Source: Catellatospora tritici (GTDB lineage: Bacteria; Actinomycetota; Actinomycetes; Mycobacteriales; Micromonosporaceae). Taken from it: a stretch of 64,000 nucleotides of DNA. Shown one piece after another: positions 35,265-44,370 of this stretch (position 1 is its first letter; every line of letters starts with the position of its first letter). The notes under the pieces are model-generated. The model was given only the letters and a program-made list of their open reading frames with translations. It made no database searches and was not told the DNA's origin. The translations under genes were made by a program, and so were the position numbers. The stretch spans positions 384,706 through 448,705 of the forward strand of contig NZ_JAHRCY010000003.1 of NCBI RefSeq assembly GCF_019083965.1, written 5' to 3'.

Positions 35265-35666
35265 CTACTGGGCGCCGCCCATGAACTTGCCCATCATCTG
35301 CTGCAGCTGCTGCGGGTCCGGCAGCTGGCCGTTGGGCGTGGCCTGGTCGATCAGGCCCGGCAGCACCTTGGCGAGGTCGTCGGCCGCCTGGCGCGGGGTG
35401 GTGCCCGCGTCGGCCGCCGCCTGCTCGAGCACGCCGCCGCCGAGCGCCTGCTGCAACTGGGCGCCGGTGACGGGCTCGTTCTGGCCGGTGCTGACCCACG
35501 ACTGCGCCTGCTGGCCGAGGCCGGCCTTGTTCAACTGGTCCATCAGGCCGGCCATGTTCGGCGCGCCGCCCTTGCCGCCGCTCAGCTGACCTAGCAGGCC
35601 CTGGACCAGCTTCTGCACGGTCGGGTCGCTCATCAGCTTCATGATCTGGTTGAGGTCGACTGCCAT
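35265..35666 (-). CDS. YidB/DUF937-like small protein
   Basis: A 133-residue soluble protein rich in Gln, Gly and Ala. The central part (PVTGAQLQQALGGGVLEQAA, followed by DAGTTPRQAADDLAKVLPGL) matches the DUF937/YidB pattern of paired helices; the role of the family is unknown. ATG 35666 is preceded on the minus strand by a purine run (GGGGGTAACGGGG), which may serve as ribosome site. Transcribed away from the next gene at 35792. Confidence 0.75.
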   Translation of the reverse strand: MAVDLNQIMKLMSDPTVQKLVQGLLGQLSGGKGGAPNMAGLMDQLNKAGLGQQAQSWVSTGQNEPVTGAQLQQALGGGVLEQAAADAGTTPRQAADDLAKVLPGLIDQATPNGQLPDPQQLQQMMGKFMGGAQ

Positions 35667-35791
35667 TTCCCCGTTACCCCCGTTTCGGTGAGCTGACGCT
35701 CTTCCCCGACCTTAGGGGGTCGGCCGTGCACACGCGGCAAAAGTAGCGAAACGGCCATATTGGATAGGAGTGTTCGTCCAGAATGTGCCGC

Positions 35792-36190
35792 ATGACGGAT
35801 TACACCGACCAAGAGCGCCAGACCCTGCGTACCGCCGCCTTCGGCGCCATGTATCTGGTCTCCAGTGCCGACCCCGGCTTCTTCGCCAGTTTCAAGGAGA
35901 GCATCGCCGGGGCCAAGGCCCTGGCCAACACCTCCACCGAGCTGCGCGACGTGCTCAAGACCGGCGGACTGCCGGAACTGCCCAAGGGCTCGTCCGGCGA
36001 GATGGAGTCCGGGGTGATCAGCGCGCTGCAGCAGTCCGCCGCGATCCTGCAGGCCAAGAACCCGCAGGAGCTGACCGAGTTCCGCAACGTCATCAGCGCC
36101 GCCTGCGACCAGGTCGCCAACGCCTCCGGCGGAGTCAAGGACACTGAAACCGCCGCCATCGCCAAGGTCAAGGCCGCCATCGGCGCGTGA
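35792..36190 (+). CDS. Hypothetical helical protein
   Basis: A 132-residue soluble protein starting MTDYTDQERQTLRTAAFGAM. It is predicted helical, Ala-rich, with no signal, membrane helix or catalytic motif I recognise; family-wide similarity to small actinobacterial stress-type proteins is possible but not shown. TAGGAG (35764-35769) is 22 nt upstream, too far for a standard ribosome site; ATG 35783 is an alternative start. Followed by a type 1 palindromic element. Confidence 0.6.
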   Translation: MTDYTDQERQTLRTAAFGAMYLVSSADPGFFASFKESIAGAKALANTSTELRDVLKTGGLPELPKGSSGEMESGVISALQQSAAILQAKNPQELTEFRNVISAACDQVANASGGVKDTETAAIAKVKAAIGA

Positions 36191-36201
36191 CCGCGCGCTC
36201 G

Positions 36202-36280
36202 ATCATCCAAGTTGCCGGGCAATCGGGCGTATCTTGGGGCGCCTTTCGCCCGATTGCCCGGCAACTTGACCCGATCTTGG
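36202..36280. repeat. Type 1 palindromic element, copy F
   Basis: Perfect 22-bp inverted repeat at 36208-36229 and 36247-36268; the 17-nt loop contains TATCTTGGGGCG. Lies between convergent genes. Confidence 0.95.
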
Positions 36281-36334
36281 CGGCCCCGGCCCGGCCCGGC
36301 CCCGGCCTTGGTCTCGGCTCGGGGTGGGTTGGGG

Positions 36335-36853
36335 TCAGGATGGGAGTGGGTGGTAGAGGTCGCGGGAGTGGTCGGCCACGGCCGCGCCGGTGAACGTCGC
36401 CTCGATCGGCAGCACGTCCAGGCACAGGCGGATGGCGTCGGTCATCCGGACCAGGGGCACGCGCATCGACAGGGTGCAGTGCGGCACCCACGCCCCGGGC
36501 TGGTAGAACGAGCCGGTCTCGATCCCGGCGGCGGTCAGCCGGGCGTGCACGGCCGCGTGGTGGGCCAGCAGCTCCGCCGTCGGCACCGGACCCAGCCAGA
36601 GCACCCGGCCCAGGAACTGCCCGATGTGGTCGAAGGTCAGCTGCAGCGGGGGCGCGGCAGGCAGGTCGCCCAGCGCCTCCTGTACCGCTGGGCCGTCCAG
36701 CACCTCCGCGCTGGTGATCGACAGGTGCGGCCGGTGCTTGCGGTGGGTCAGGTCGCGCAGGCTGGGGATACCCTCGTCCTCCAGCGCGTTCCAAAGCTTG
36801 CGCAGGCGGAACGTGGTGGCCTGGTCGAAGTAGAGCTCCAGCGCGGCAGTCAT
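36335..36853 (-). CDS. 2H phosphoesterase (2'-5' RNA ligase / LigT-like)
   Basis: A 172-residue protein with the two H-x-S/T motifs of the 2H superfamily: HLSIT near residue 43 and HCTLS near 126. Members act as cyclic phosphodiesterases or RNA ligases on 2',3'- or 1'',2''-cyclic phosphates; the substrate is unknown. A longer frame continues upstream, but ATG 36853 has TATCTT 7 nt upstream (36861-36866) and begins at the family N-terminus. Confidence 0.85.
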   Translation of the reverse strand: MTAALELYFDQATTFRLRKLWNALEDEGIPSLRDLTHRKHRPHLSITSAEVLDGPAVQEALGDLPAAPPLQLTFDHIGQFLGRVLWLGPVPTAELLAHHAAVHARLTAAGIETGSFYQPGAWVPHCTLSMRVPLVRMTDAIRLCLDVLPIEATFTGAAVADHSRDLYHPLPS

Positions 36854-36860
36854 GATCCAG

Positions 36861-36866
36861 AAGATA
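36861..36866 (-). promoter_or_regulatory. Putative -10 element of leaderless 2H phosphoesterase gene
   Basis: TATCTT on the minus strand, 7 nt before ATG 36853. Confidence 0.5.
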
Positions 36867-36888
36867 TCCGGTATCACCAAACGAATTA

Positions 36889-36919
36889 GCCGCCCACCGG
36901 CGCGTTCCCGGCGGGCGGC
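36889..36919 (-). terminator. Hairpin terminator downstream of the sirtuin gene
   Basis: 12-bp stem GCCGCCCACCGG / CCGGCGGGCGGC (one G-U type mismatch) with a 7-nt loop, 6 nt past the sirtuin stop, followed on the minus strand by TAATTCGTTTGG. Confidence 0.65.
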
Positions 36920-36924
36920 CCCGG

Positions 36925-37668
36925 TCAGTCCGGGTGGGCAGCCAGCAACTCGCGCACCAGGCGCGGCACCGCCGTCCCGATCGGCTCCCGCACCACCTCG
37001 TCGGCGACCCCGTCGTACGGCGTCGGCTGCGCGTTCACGATCGTCGTGTGCGCGCCCTCCGACATCGCCAGCGCGCACATCGACGCGGCCGGCTGCACCG
37101 TCAGCGACGTGCCGATCGCCCAGAACACCTGGCACGCCTTGGCGATCGCGGCCGCGTCGGACAGCTTCTGCCCGTCCAGGTTCTCGCCGAACATCACCGT
37201 GCCCGCCTTGAGGATGCCGCCGCAGCTCAGGCAGCCTGGGTCGGGGTCGCCCGCCTCGACCCGGTCCAGCGCGTCGCGCATCGTGCCCTGCTCCCCGCAG
37301 CGCATGCAGCGCACGGAGAACATGGTGCCGTGCAGCTCGATCACCTTGCGGGGGCTGAAGCCCGCCTTCTGGTGCAGGCCGTCGATGTTCTGCGTGATGA
37401 TCCGCACCGGGAACCCGGCCCGCTCCAGCTCCACCAGCGCCAGGTGGGCCGGGTTGGGCTGGGCCTGCCAGGCGGCGTTGTCCCGCCGGGCCAGCCACGA
37501 CTTGCGGCGGATCGCCCGGTCGGCCATGTAGTGCTGGAACGTGAACAGCTTCTCGGCGTCCGGGTCGCGGGTCCAGACGCCCTGCGGGCCGCGGAAGTCC
37601 GGGATGCCGGAGTCGGTCGAGATCCCGGCTCCCGTGAGCACCGCGATCATGGGCTTGCGCTCGTTCAT
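36925..37668 (-). CDS. Sirtuin (NAD-dependent protein deacylase)
   Basis: A 247-residue Sir2-family protein. NAD-binding motifs GAGISTDSGIPDFRG (about 13-27), TQNIDGLHQKAG and the catalytic His in ELHGT are present; a zinc site is formed by CMRCG and CLSCG; GTSLTVQPAAS and IVNAQPTPYD close the Rossmann fold. It would remove acyl groups from lysines with NAD consumption. In some actinobacteria sirtuins control acetyl-CoA synthetase; no such partner is next to it. ATG 37668. Confidence 0.92.
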   Translation of the reverse strand: MNERKPMIAVLTGAGISTDSGIPDFRGPQGVWTRDPDAEKLFTFQHYMADRAIRRKSWLARRDNAAWQAQPNPAHLALVELERAGFPVRIITQNIDGLHQKAGFSPRKVIELHGTMFSVRCMRCGEQGTMRDALDRVEAGDPDPGCLSCGGILKAGTVMFGENLDGQKLSDAAAIAKACQVFWAIGTSLTVQPAASMCALAMSEGAHTTIVNAQPTPYDGVADEVVREPIGTAVPRLVRELLAAHPD

Positions 37669-37680
37669 CGCTCCATGGTT

Positions 37681-37801
37681 TCAGTGCGGGCAAGCAGATT
37701 AGAGCGCGGGCAGGCAGATTAGTGCGCGGGCAGGCAGATTAGTGCGCGGGCAAGCAGATTTGAGCGCGGGCAGGCAGATTAGAGCGCGGGCAGGCAGATC
37801 A
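37681..37801. repeat. 20-bp tandem array, six copies, starting at a stop codon
   Basis: Six exact-length 20-bp units (agNgcgcgggcaRgcagatt on the plus strand) fill 37681-37800. On the minus strand the first unit begins with the TGA stop of the DUF6220 gene and later units begin TAA (one AAA). The array spans the whole gap between the sirtuin and DUF6220 genes. Confidence 0.95.
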
Positions 37802-38218
37802 GTCGGCCGCGCCGCCGCCGTTCGAACGGCGGCGTGCCAAGGCCCAGGACGGCCCCGCCTGCCGGAAGATCGTCCAGGTCGCGGCGAGGAGGGCGATGCC
37901 GCAGACCGCGTGCAGGCCGAAGACGAGCCCGCCGACAGCGCTGCTCGACGCCATGGCGACCTTCGCGATCACCACCTCGACCGTGGCCAGCCCGGTGACC
38001 AGTACCGCCAGCCAGGTCAGCCGCCTCGGCATGCGGGCCAGCGCCGCGACGACCGCCATGGCCATCGGCAGGAGGAAGATCACGTACCCCAGCGCATGGT
38101 GTGGTCGATACGCTGCGCGATCGGGGCCAGTGCTGAACCCGCCGCTCGCCGCGAAGTAGAACTGGGCCACGACGACCAGCAGGAGCAGGGTCGCCAGTCC
38201 GGCGAAAGCCTTGCGCAT
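37799..38218 (-). CDS. DUF6220 membrane protein
   Basis: A 139-residue protein with four hydrophobic helices; the sequence RPHHALGYVIFLLPMAMAVV and the N-terminus MRKAFAGLATLLLLVVVAQF match DUF6220, a small actinobacterial membrane family of unknown function. The central histidine pair (RPHH) and a later LHAVCGIALL could bind heme or metal. ATG 38218 follows GAGGAG with a 6-nt spacer. Divergent from the ECF41 sigma-factor gene, and possibly under its control. Confidence 0.8.
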   Translation of the reverse strand: MRKAFAGLATLLLLVVVAQFYFAASGGFSTGPDRAAYRPHHALGYVIFLLPMAMAVVAALARMPRRLTWLAVLVTGLATVEVVIAKVAMASSSAVGGLVFGLHAVCGIALLAATWTIFRQAGPSWALARRRSNGGGAAD

Positions 38219-38328
38219 GGGGGGCTCCTCGGGGTGCTCGAATCGCGGGTGGATCATGCCGGCGTCGGCGTCGCTGTACTTTCGGGTGCGCCAGATGATG
38301 TCTGCGTGTCCGACGACGCAGTCCTGCG

Positions 38329-38360
38329 GGATGTGAGGCGACGTGCCCTGCCTCACATCC
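38329..38360. promoter_or_regulatory. 11-bp inverted repeat between DUF6220 and ECF41 genes
   Basis: GGATGTGAGGC (38329-38339), 10-nt spacer, GCCTCACATCC (38350-38360), perfect. Position in a divergent promoter region suggests an operator or ECF-recognised element. Confidence 0.6.
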
Positions 38361-38408
38361 GGGCCCGCTGCCTCGTCGGACTGACGCCGCCGCGACCAGG
38401 GAGCCGAC

Positions 38409-39350
38409 ATGACCACCCCGTCCGAGCCAGGAGTGGCCCAGACCGATCCGGGTCTTGGCGCGATCATGCGCGAGCGGCGTCAGCTGATCAATCTCGGCTA
38501 CCGGATGCTCGGGTCTCTGGTCGAGGCGGAGGACGCGGTGCAGGAGACCTATGCCCGCTGGTACGCCATGTCCCCGTCCGAGCGGGACGCCATCCGGTCG
38601 CCCGGCGCCTGGCTGACGACGGTGGCCAGCCGCATCTGCCTTGACCTGCTTGGTTCGGCACGGGCGCGGCGAGAGCGCTACGTCGGCGAGTGGATTCCCG
38701 AGCCGCTGCCCGAACCCGCCGAGTGGGCCACCGGGCGCCTGGGCGGTGCCGCCGCCGATCCCGCCGACCGGGTCACCCTCGACGAGTCGGTCACCATGGC
38801 GTTCCTCGTCATGCTCGACTCGTTCACCCCGGCCGAGCGCGTCACGTTCATCCTCCACGAGGTCTTCGGCTACTCCTTCGCCGAAGTGGCCGAGATCGTG
38901 GGACGCACTCCGGCCGCGTGCCGCCAGCTCGCCTCCTCGGCCCGGCGTCGCGTTCGCGCGTCGCAGCCCGCCCCGACCCCGGCGGCGCAGCACGCCGGCA
39001 TCGTCAGGGACTTCAAACAGGCGTGGGAAGCCAAGGACATCAATGCCCTCGTCGGCCTGCTCGACCCCGGTGCCACGGCTGTCGCCGACGGCGGTGGCGT
39101 GGTCAGCGCGGTGCTCGGCCCGATCGACGGCAGCGAGCAGATCGCGCGTTACGCCGTCGGCATCGCCACCTGGGCGCCCGGCATGACGATCCTGGAGCGT
39201 ATGGTCAACGGCCGACCGGGCCTGGTGGCTCAGCGCGACGGCGTCACCGTGGTGGTGATGGCGTTCGAGATCGTCGACGGCCGGATCAAGCACATCTGGG
39301 GCGTACGCAACCCCGACAAGCTCCGGTCGTGGACGGTCGTGGACCGATGA
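38409..39350 (+). CDS. ECF41-type (SigJ-like) RNA polymerase sigma factor with SnoaL-like tail
   Basis: A 313-residue ECF sigma factor. Region 2 (RQLINLGYRMLGSLVEAEDA) lies near 25-55, region 4 (LILHEVFGYSFAEVAEIVG with the Q-LASSARRRVR helix) near 140-185, and a C-terminal NTF2/SnoaL-like domain from about 200 with the DGGG motif and NPDKLRSW. In ECF41 proteins the tail replaces an anti-sigma factor and adjusts activity. There is no carboxymuconolactone decarboxylase or similar partner gene beside it; the divergent DUF6220 gene is the only close neighbour. ATG 38409 is preceded by AGGGAG. Confidence 0.88.
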   Translation: MTTPSEPGVAQTDPGLGAIMRERRQLINLGYRMLGSLVEAEDAVQETYARWYAMSPSERDAIRSPGAWLTTVASRICLDLLGSARARRERYVGEWIPEPLPEPAEWATGRLGGAAADPADRVTLDESVTMAFLVMLDSFTPAERVTFILHEVFGYSFAEVAEIVGRTPAACRQLASSARRRVRASQPAPTPAAQHAGIVRDFKQAWEAKDINALVGLLDPGATAVADGGGVVSAVLGPIDGSEQIARYAVGIATWAPGMTILERMVNGRPGLVAQRDGVTVVVMAFEIVDGRIKHIWGVRNPDKLRSWTVVDR

Positions 39351-39461
39351 ACAGGTTGCCGGTCCGCGATGTCGGCGACGAATGGTCTGCCTGTTTTCCT
39401 CGTGAGGCCAGGGCAACCTTTTGCCGACCTTGGGTTGTTGAGGTGCGGAAGGAGGCCGGCC

Positions 39462-39959
39462 GTGGAGGATTTCGACACGTACGTCATGGCTGCGTGGCCA
39501 CGACTGGTGCGTTCTGCCTGGCTGCTCACCGGAGACTGGCACAAGGCCGAGGACCTGGTGCAATCGGTGCTGGCCAGGGCTTACGGTCGCTGGCCGCGGA
39601 TCAGGGGCGACGCGCCTGACGCGTACCTGCGGGCCATGCTCGCCACCACGTTCCTGAGCTGGTGGCGGCGGCGGTGGCGGGACGAGGTGCCCTCGGCACG
39701 ACTTCCTGAGAGCGCGGCGGTCGACGCGGTGGCGCGTTCGGAGCTGCGGCAGGTGCTTCGCGAGGCCCTGTTGTCGCTTCCGCATCAGCAGCGTGCCGTG
39801 CTGATGCTGCGCTTTCACGCCGATCTCACCGAGGCCGCGACCGCTGAGGCGCTCGGCATCGGGATCGGAACAGTCAAGTCCTACACCGCCCGTGCGCTGG
39901 CCACCCTGAGGCAGCATCCAAGCCTGCAGAGCCTCATCCTCGAAGGAGTTTCGCGGTGA
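39462..39959 (+). CDS. SigE-family RNA polymerase sigma factor (ECF, SigE group)
   Basis: A 165-residue ECF sigma factor of the actinobacterial SigE group: region 2 near 5-70 (VMAAWPRLVRSAWLLTGDWH, KAEDLVQSVLARAYGRWPRI) and region 4 near 100-150 (LPHQQRAVLMLRFHADLTEA, IGTVKSYTARALATLR). The frame is open upstream, but GTG 39462 follows GGAAGGAGG (39447-39455) and gives the normal length. Its TGA stop overlaps the GTG of the next gene in GTGA, so the two are co-translated. Confidence 0.9.
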   Translation: MEDFDTYVMAAWPRLVRSAWLLTGDWHKAEDLVQSVLARAYGRWPRIRGDAPDAYLRAMLATTFLSWWRRRWRDEVPSARLPESAAVDAVARSELRQVLREALLSLPHQQRAVLMLRFHADLTEAATAEALGIGIGTVKSYTARALATLRQHPSLQSLILEGVSR

Positions 39960-40861
39960 CTCCCACCGAGCTGGGGCAGATCTTCGATGACGCGACCGCC
40001 GACCTTCCGCCTGGGGTGGCCCTACCTCCGCTGGACGCCATCCACGGCCGGGTCAGGCGCCGCCGGGCCGGGCTCGTCAGCGCGGTCGCCGCTGTCGCCG
40101 TACTGGCCGTGATCGGCGTCGCCGTTCCGCTGCTCGGCCCGAGCCGTCACGACAGACCCCAGCCGGCGCTGCAGCCTCCCCGGATCGGCTGGCAGTTCGG
40201 CATGGTCGACGGCACGAAGCTGTCGATCTTCGCCACCGCACTGGGTGACTGCACGGTCCTGCGCGATGCCCGGACGGAGCTGGGGACCTCCGGTGACAGC
40301 CTGACGATCAGCCTCTACGGCACCCCGGCCCGGGGCGAGGACTGTATGGAGACGGGGTTCCAGCAGGTGAACGTCGAGCTGCCCGAGCGCTTCGCCGGAG
40401 GCCTCATCCGCGACGGAGCCGACGAGCAGCTCAGGCCCGTCTACGACCGCGCCGAGCTTCCGCCGGGTTTCCGCGGCGGAGCGGTGCCCAGCTTCTCCTG
40501 GGGCGTGGAGAGGCGCGACCGCGGACCCGTGGAGTTCACCGGCCAGTTCCAGCTGCAGGAGAGTGTCACCGAGCCGCACGGGATTGTGCAGATCGGCTTC
40601 AAGGGCATGGGACTCGTGCGGATTCCGCTCGACAACTCGGTCGGCGAACCCGTGACCTTGGGCTCGACCGCTGGCTGGCTGGTCCGGGACGAGCGCGACG
40701 GCTACCGCTTCGTCTGGCAGAGACCCCGAGGCGACGCCGCAGGCCTCTGGATCGGCTACGAGATCGGCTACCGCGGGTCGCCGACGAAAGGTCCCGTCTA
40801 TACGCGGTCCGAGCTGCTCGACAGCCTGCGTTCGCTGGGCTGGGCCATGACGTCCGCGTGA
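39956..40861 (+). CDS. Membrane protein coupled to SigE-family sigma factor (possible anti-sigma or sensor)
   Basis: A 301-residue single-pass protein: a short cytoplasmic N-terminus (residues 1-40), a helix LVSAVAAVAVLAVIGVAVPLL (about 40-62) and an extracytoplasmic beta-rich domain. This is the usual topology of products encoded beside SigE-group sigma factors, many of them anti-sigma-like, but I see no zinc-binding HxxxCxxC motif. It overlaps the sigma gene by 4 nt. Extracellular part contains two Cys (GDCTVL, GEDCME) that may form a disulfide. Confidence 0.75.
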   Translation: MTPTELGQIFDDATADLPPGVALPPLDAIHGRVRRRRAGLVSAVAAVAVLAVIGVAVPLLGPSRHDRPQPALQPPRIGWQFGMVDGTKLSIFATALGDCTVLRDARTELGTSGDSLTISLYGTPARGEDCMETGFQQVNVELPERFAGGLIRDGADEQLRPVYDRAELPPGFRGGAVPSFSWGVERRDRGPVEFTGQFQLQESVTEPHGIVQIGFKGMGLVRIPLDNSVGEPVTLGSTAGWLVRDERDGYRFVWQRPRGDAAGLWIGYEIGYRGSPTKGPVYTRSELLDSLRSLGWAMTSA

Positions 40862-40910
40862 GCGTCGGGGCACGGCGCGGCCGGCGTGGCAGCCCGATCA
40901 CGTCGGCCGT

Positions 40911-41999
40911 TCACCGGGACGCCGCGGCCAGGGCCTGCGCGAGTTCGACGGCGGGGAAGGGGAGGGCGCGGCTGTCCTGGTGCAGCGGCCAGTAGAAGTC
41001 GTTCATGACCACGGCCACCGCCGCGTGCCGCCGGACCAGCGCCTGCGCCCAGTCGGGCAGCTCGGGGCAGGGCCGGCCGTCGGCGCAGCGGCGTACCAGG
41101 TCGAACCGCTCGGGCCACCCGGTCAGCCCGCTCAGCGCCCGGACCACGCTGTTGACCAGCTCCATCACCGCATAGCACCGGTCGTGGTCGCGGTGGGCGG
41201 CCAGGAACTCCCGCTCCGCCCCCGACAGTTCGAACCGGGGCGAGGTGGCCAGCCCCAGGTCGCCGAAGTAGAGCCGCTGACCGTCGGTGAGCACGTTGCG
41301 GAAGTGGTGGTCGAAGTGGACCAGCTCGCCGCCCAGCAGCGGCAGCTGCGCCAGCAGCTCGCGCTCGACCATCGCGTACGCGGCCGCGCCGTCGCCGGCC
41401 GCCACCCGCGCCGACAGCCAGTCGGCCAGGTTCCACGGCAGGTGCTCCAGGAACAGCACCACGCTGGCGGTCGACCCGGTGACCGCGGCCAGGCGCCGCC
41501 GGACCTCGTCCGAGCCGTGGAAGTACGCCACCGTCAGCTCCGGATCGGCGTGCTCCTCGGGGGTGGTCTGCGGTGGCTGCCCGTCCAGCACCCGCCAGTG
41601 GTGCAGCAGCGGGAAACCCGCCGCGCGGCCGCTGGTCACCCAGCCGTTGGCCAGCTCGTGCGCGGCCACCTCGCGCCACACCCCGAAACCCGGCCCGCCC
41701 ACGCCGTACTGGCAGAACAGGGGCAGGTCGAAGAGGTTGGCGGTGCTGCGGACGTGCCGGCGCTCCAGGTCGGTCACCGGGATTCGCTTGGCGAAGACGC
41801 GTACGCCGTCGACGTCCAGGACCGTGTTGACGCCGCCGATGCCCGCGCCGAGCACGGGCGCCTCGTCCAGCAGCCGGGCCAGCCGCGCGTCGCTGAGCAG
41901 GGCCAGCGCGGTGGCGGCGGTGGCGTGCCGGGCCAGCCGGGCCGGGCGCGAGCGGTCGAGGGCGTCGAGGGCGTCGAGGGCGTCGAGGGCGTCGATCAT
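40911..41999 (-). CDS. Protein-kinase-fold / phosphotransferase-like protein
   Basis: A 362-residue soluble protein. The kinase-like signature is HFDHHFRNVLTDGQRLYFGD followed by LGLA at about 236-260, equivalent to the HxDxxxxN catalytic loop and D(F/L)G metal loop; GIGGVNTVLDVDGVRVFAKRIP (about 55-75) resembles the glycine-rich loop and ATP lysine. Substrate (protein or small molecule) is unknown. The N-terminus is MIDALDALDALDALD, encoded by a 9-bp repeat, which may be an expansion. ATG 41999 follows TAGGCT by 6 nt and is leaderless-type. Confidence 0.8.
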   Translation of the reverse strand: MIDALDALDALDALDRSRPARLARHATAATALALLSDARLARLLDEAPVLGAGIGGVNTVLDVDGVRVFAKRIPVTDLERRHVRSTANLFDLPLFCQYGVGGPGFGVWREVAAHELANGWVTSGRAAGFPLLHHWRVLDGQPPQTTPEEHADPELTVAYFHGSDEVRRRLAAVTGSTASVVLFLEHLPWNLADWLSARVAAGDGAAAYAMVERELLAQLPLLGGELVHFDHHFRNVLTDGQRLYFGDLGLATSPRFELSGAEREFLAAHRDHDRCYAVMELVNSVVRALSGLTGWPERFDLVRRCADGRPCPELPDWAQALVRRHAAVAVVMNDFYWPLHQDSRALPFPAVELAQALAAASR

Positions 42000-42000
42000 C
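41957..42000 (-). repeat. 9-bp tandem repeat at the kinase-like gene start
   Basis: Five copies of a 9-bp unit (gcgtcgagg on the plus strand) encode repeated ALD triplets right after the start codon. Confidence 0.85.
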
Positions 42001-42005
42001 GGGTC

Positions 42006-42011
42006 AGCCTA
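42006..42011 (-). promoter_or_regulatory. Putative -10 element of leaderless kinase-like gene
   Basis: TAGGCT on the minus strand, 6 nt before ATG 41999. Confidence 0.5.
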
Positions 42012-42059
42012 GGCGCACGGCCGGTCACGGGCTGCCCCCGTGACCGGCCGGGCGCGGTG

Positions 42060-44150
<2,091 letters not shown>

Positions 44151-44200
44151 AACGTCAAGTCTGCCCGACTCCCGCCACGTTCTCGCGTGCCCGCTTCGCG

Positions 44201-44337
44201 CGTGCGAACACCGGACCAACGGGCGTGCGAACAGCGGATCAGCGGCGTGCGAACAGCGGACCAGCGGGCGTGCGAACAGCGGATCAGCGCGCGGGCGAAC
44301 AGCGGACCAGCACCCGCGCGAACACCGGATCAGCGCG
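44201..44337. repeat. 22-23 bp tandem array, six copies, between divergent genes
   Basis: Units of the form cgtgcgaacagcggaYcagcgg start at 44201, 44224, 44246, 44269, 44292 and 44315; the last two are diverged. It lies between the divergent S9 peptidase and dehydrogenase genes, upstream of the latter's promoter. Confidence 0.9.
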
Positions 44338-44357
44338 CGGCGGCAGCGCCCGACCCT

Positions 44358-44363
44358 TAGATT
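44358..44363 (+). promoter_or_regulatory. Putative -10 element of leaderless glucose dehydrogenase gene
   Basis: TAGATT, 7 nt before ATG 44371, no ribosome site; decides the start over a much longer open frame. Confidence 0.5.
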
Positions 44364-44370
44364 CAGACCT

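Noticed and set aside
36854-37693. Extension of the 2H phosphoesterase frame across the sirtuin gene
   Set aside because: Lies in another frame of the sirtuin gene, which has full NAD-binding and zinc motifs; ATG 36853 is better supported.
37681-37801. CRISPR-like appearance of the 20-bp array (also the 14-bp and 22-bp arrays)
   Set aside because: Units are directly adjacent with no spacers and no cas genes are present.
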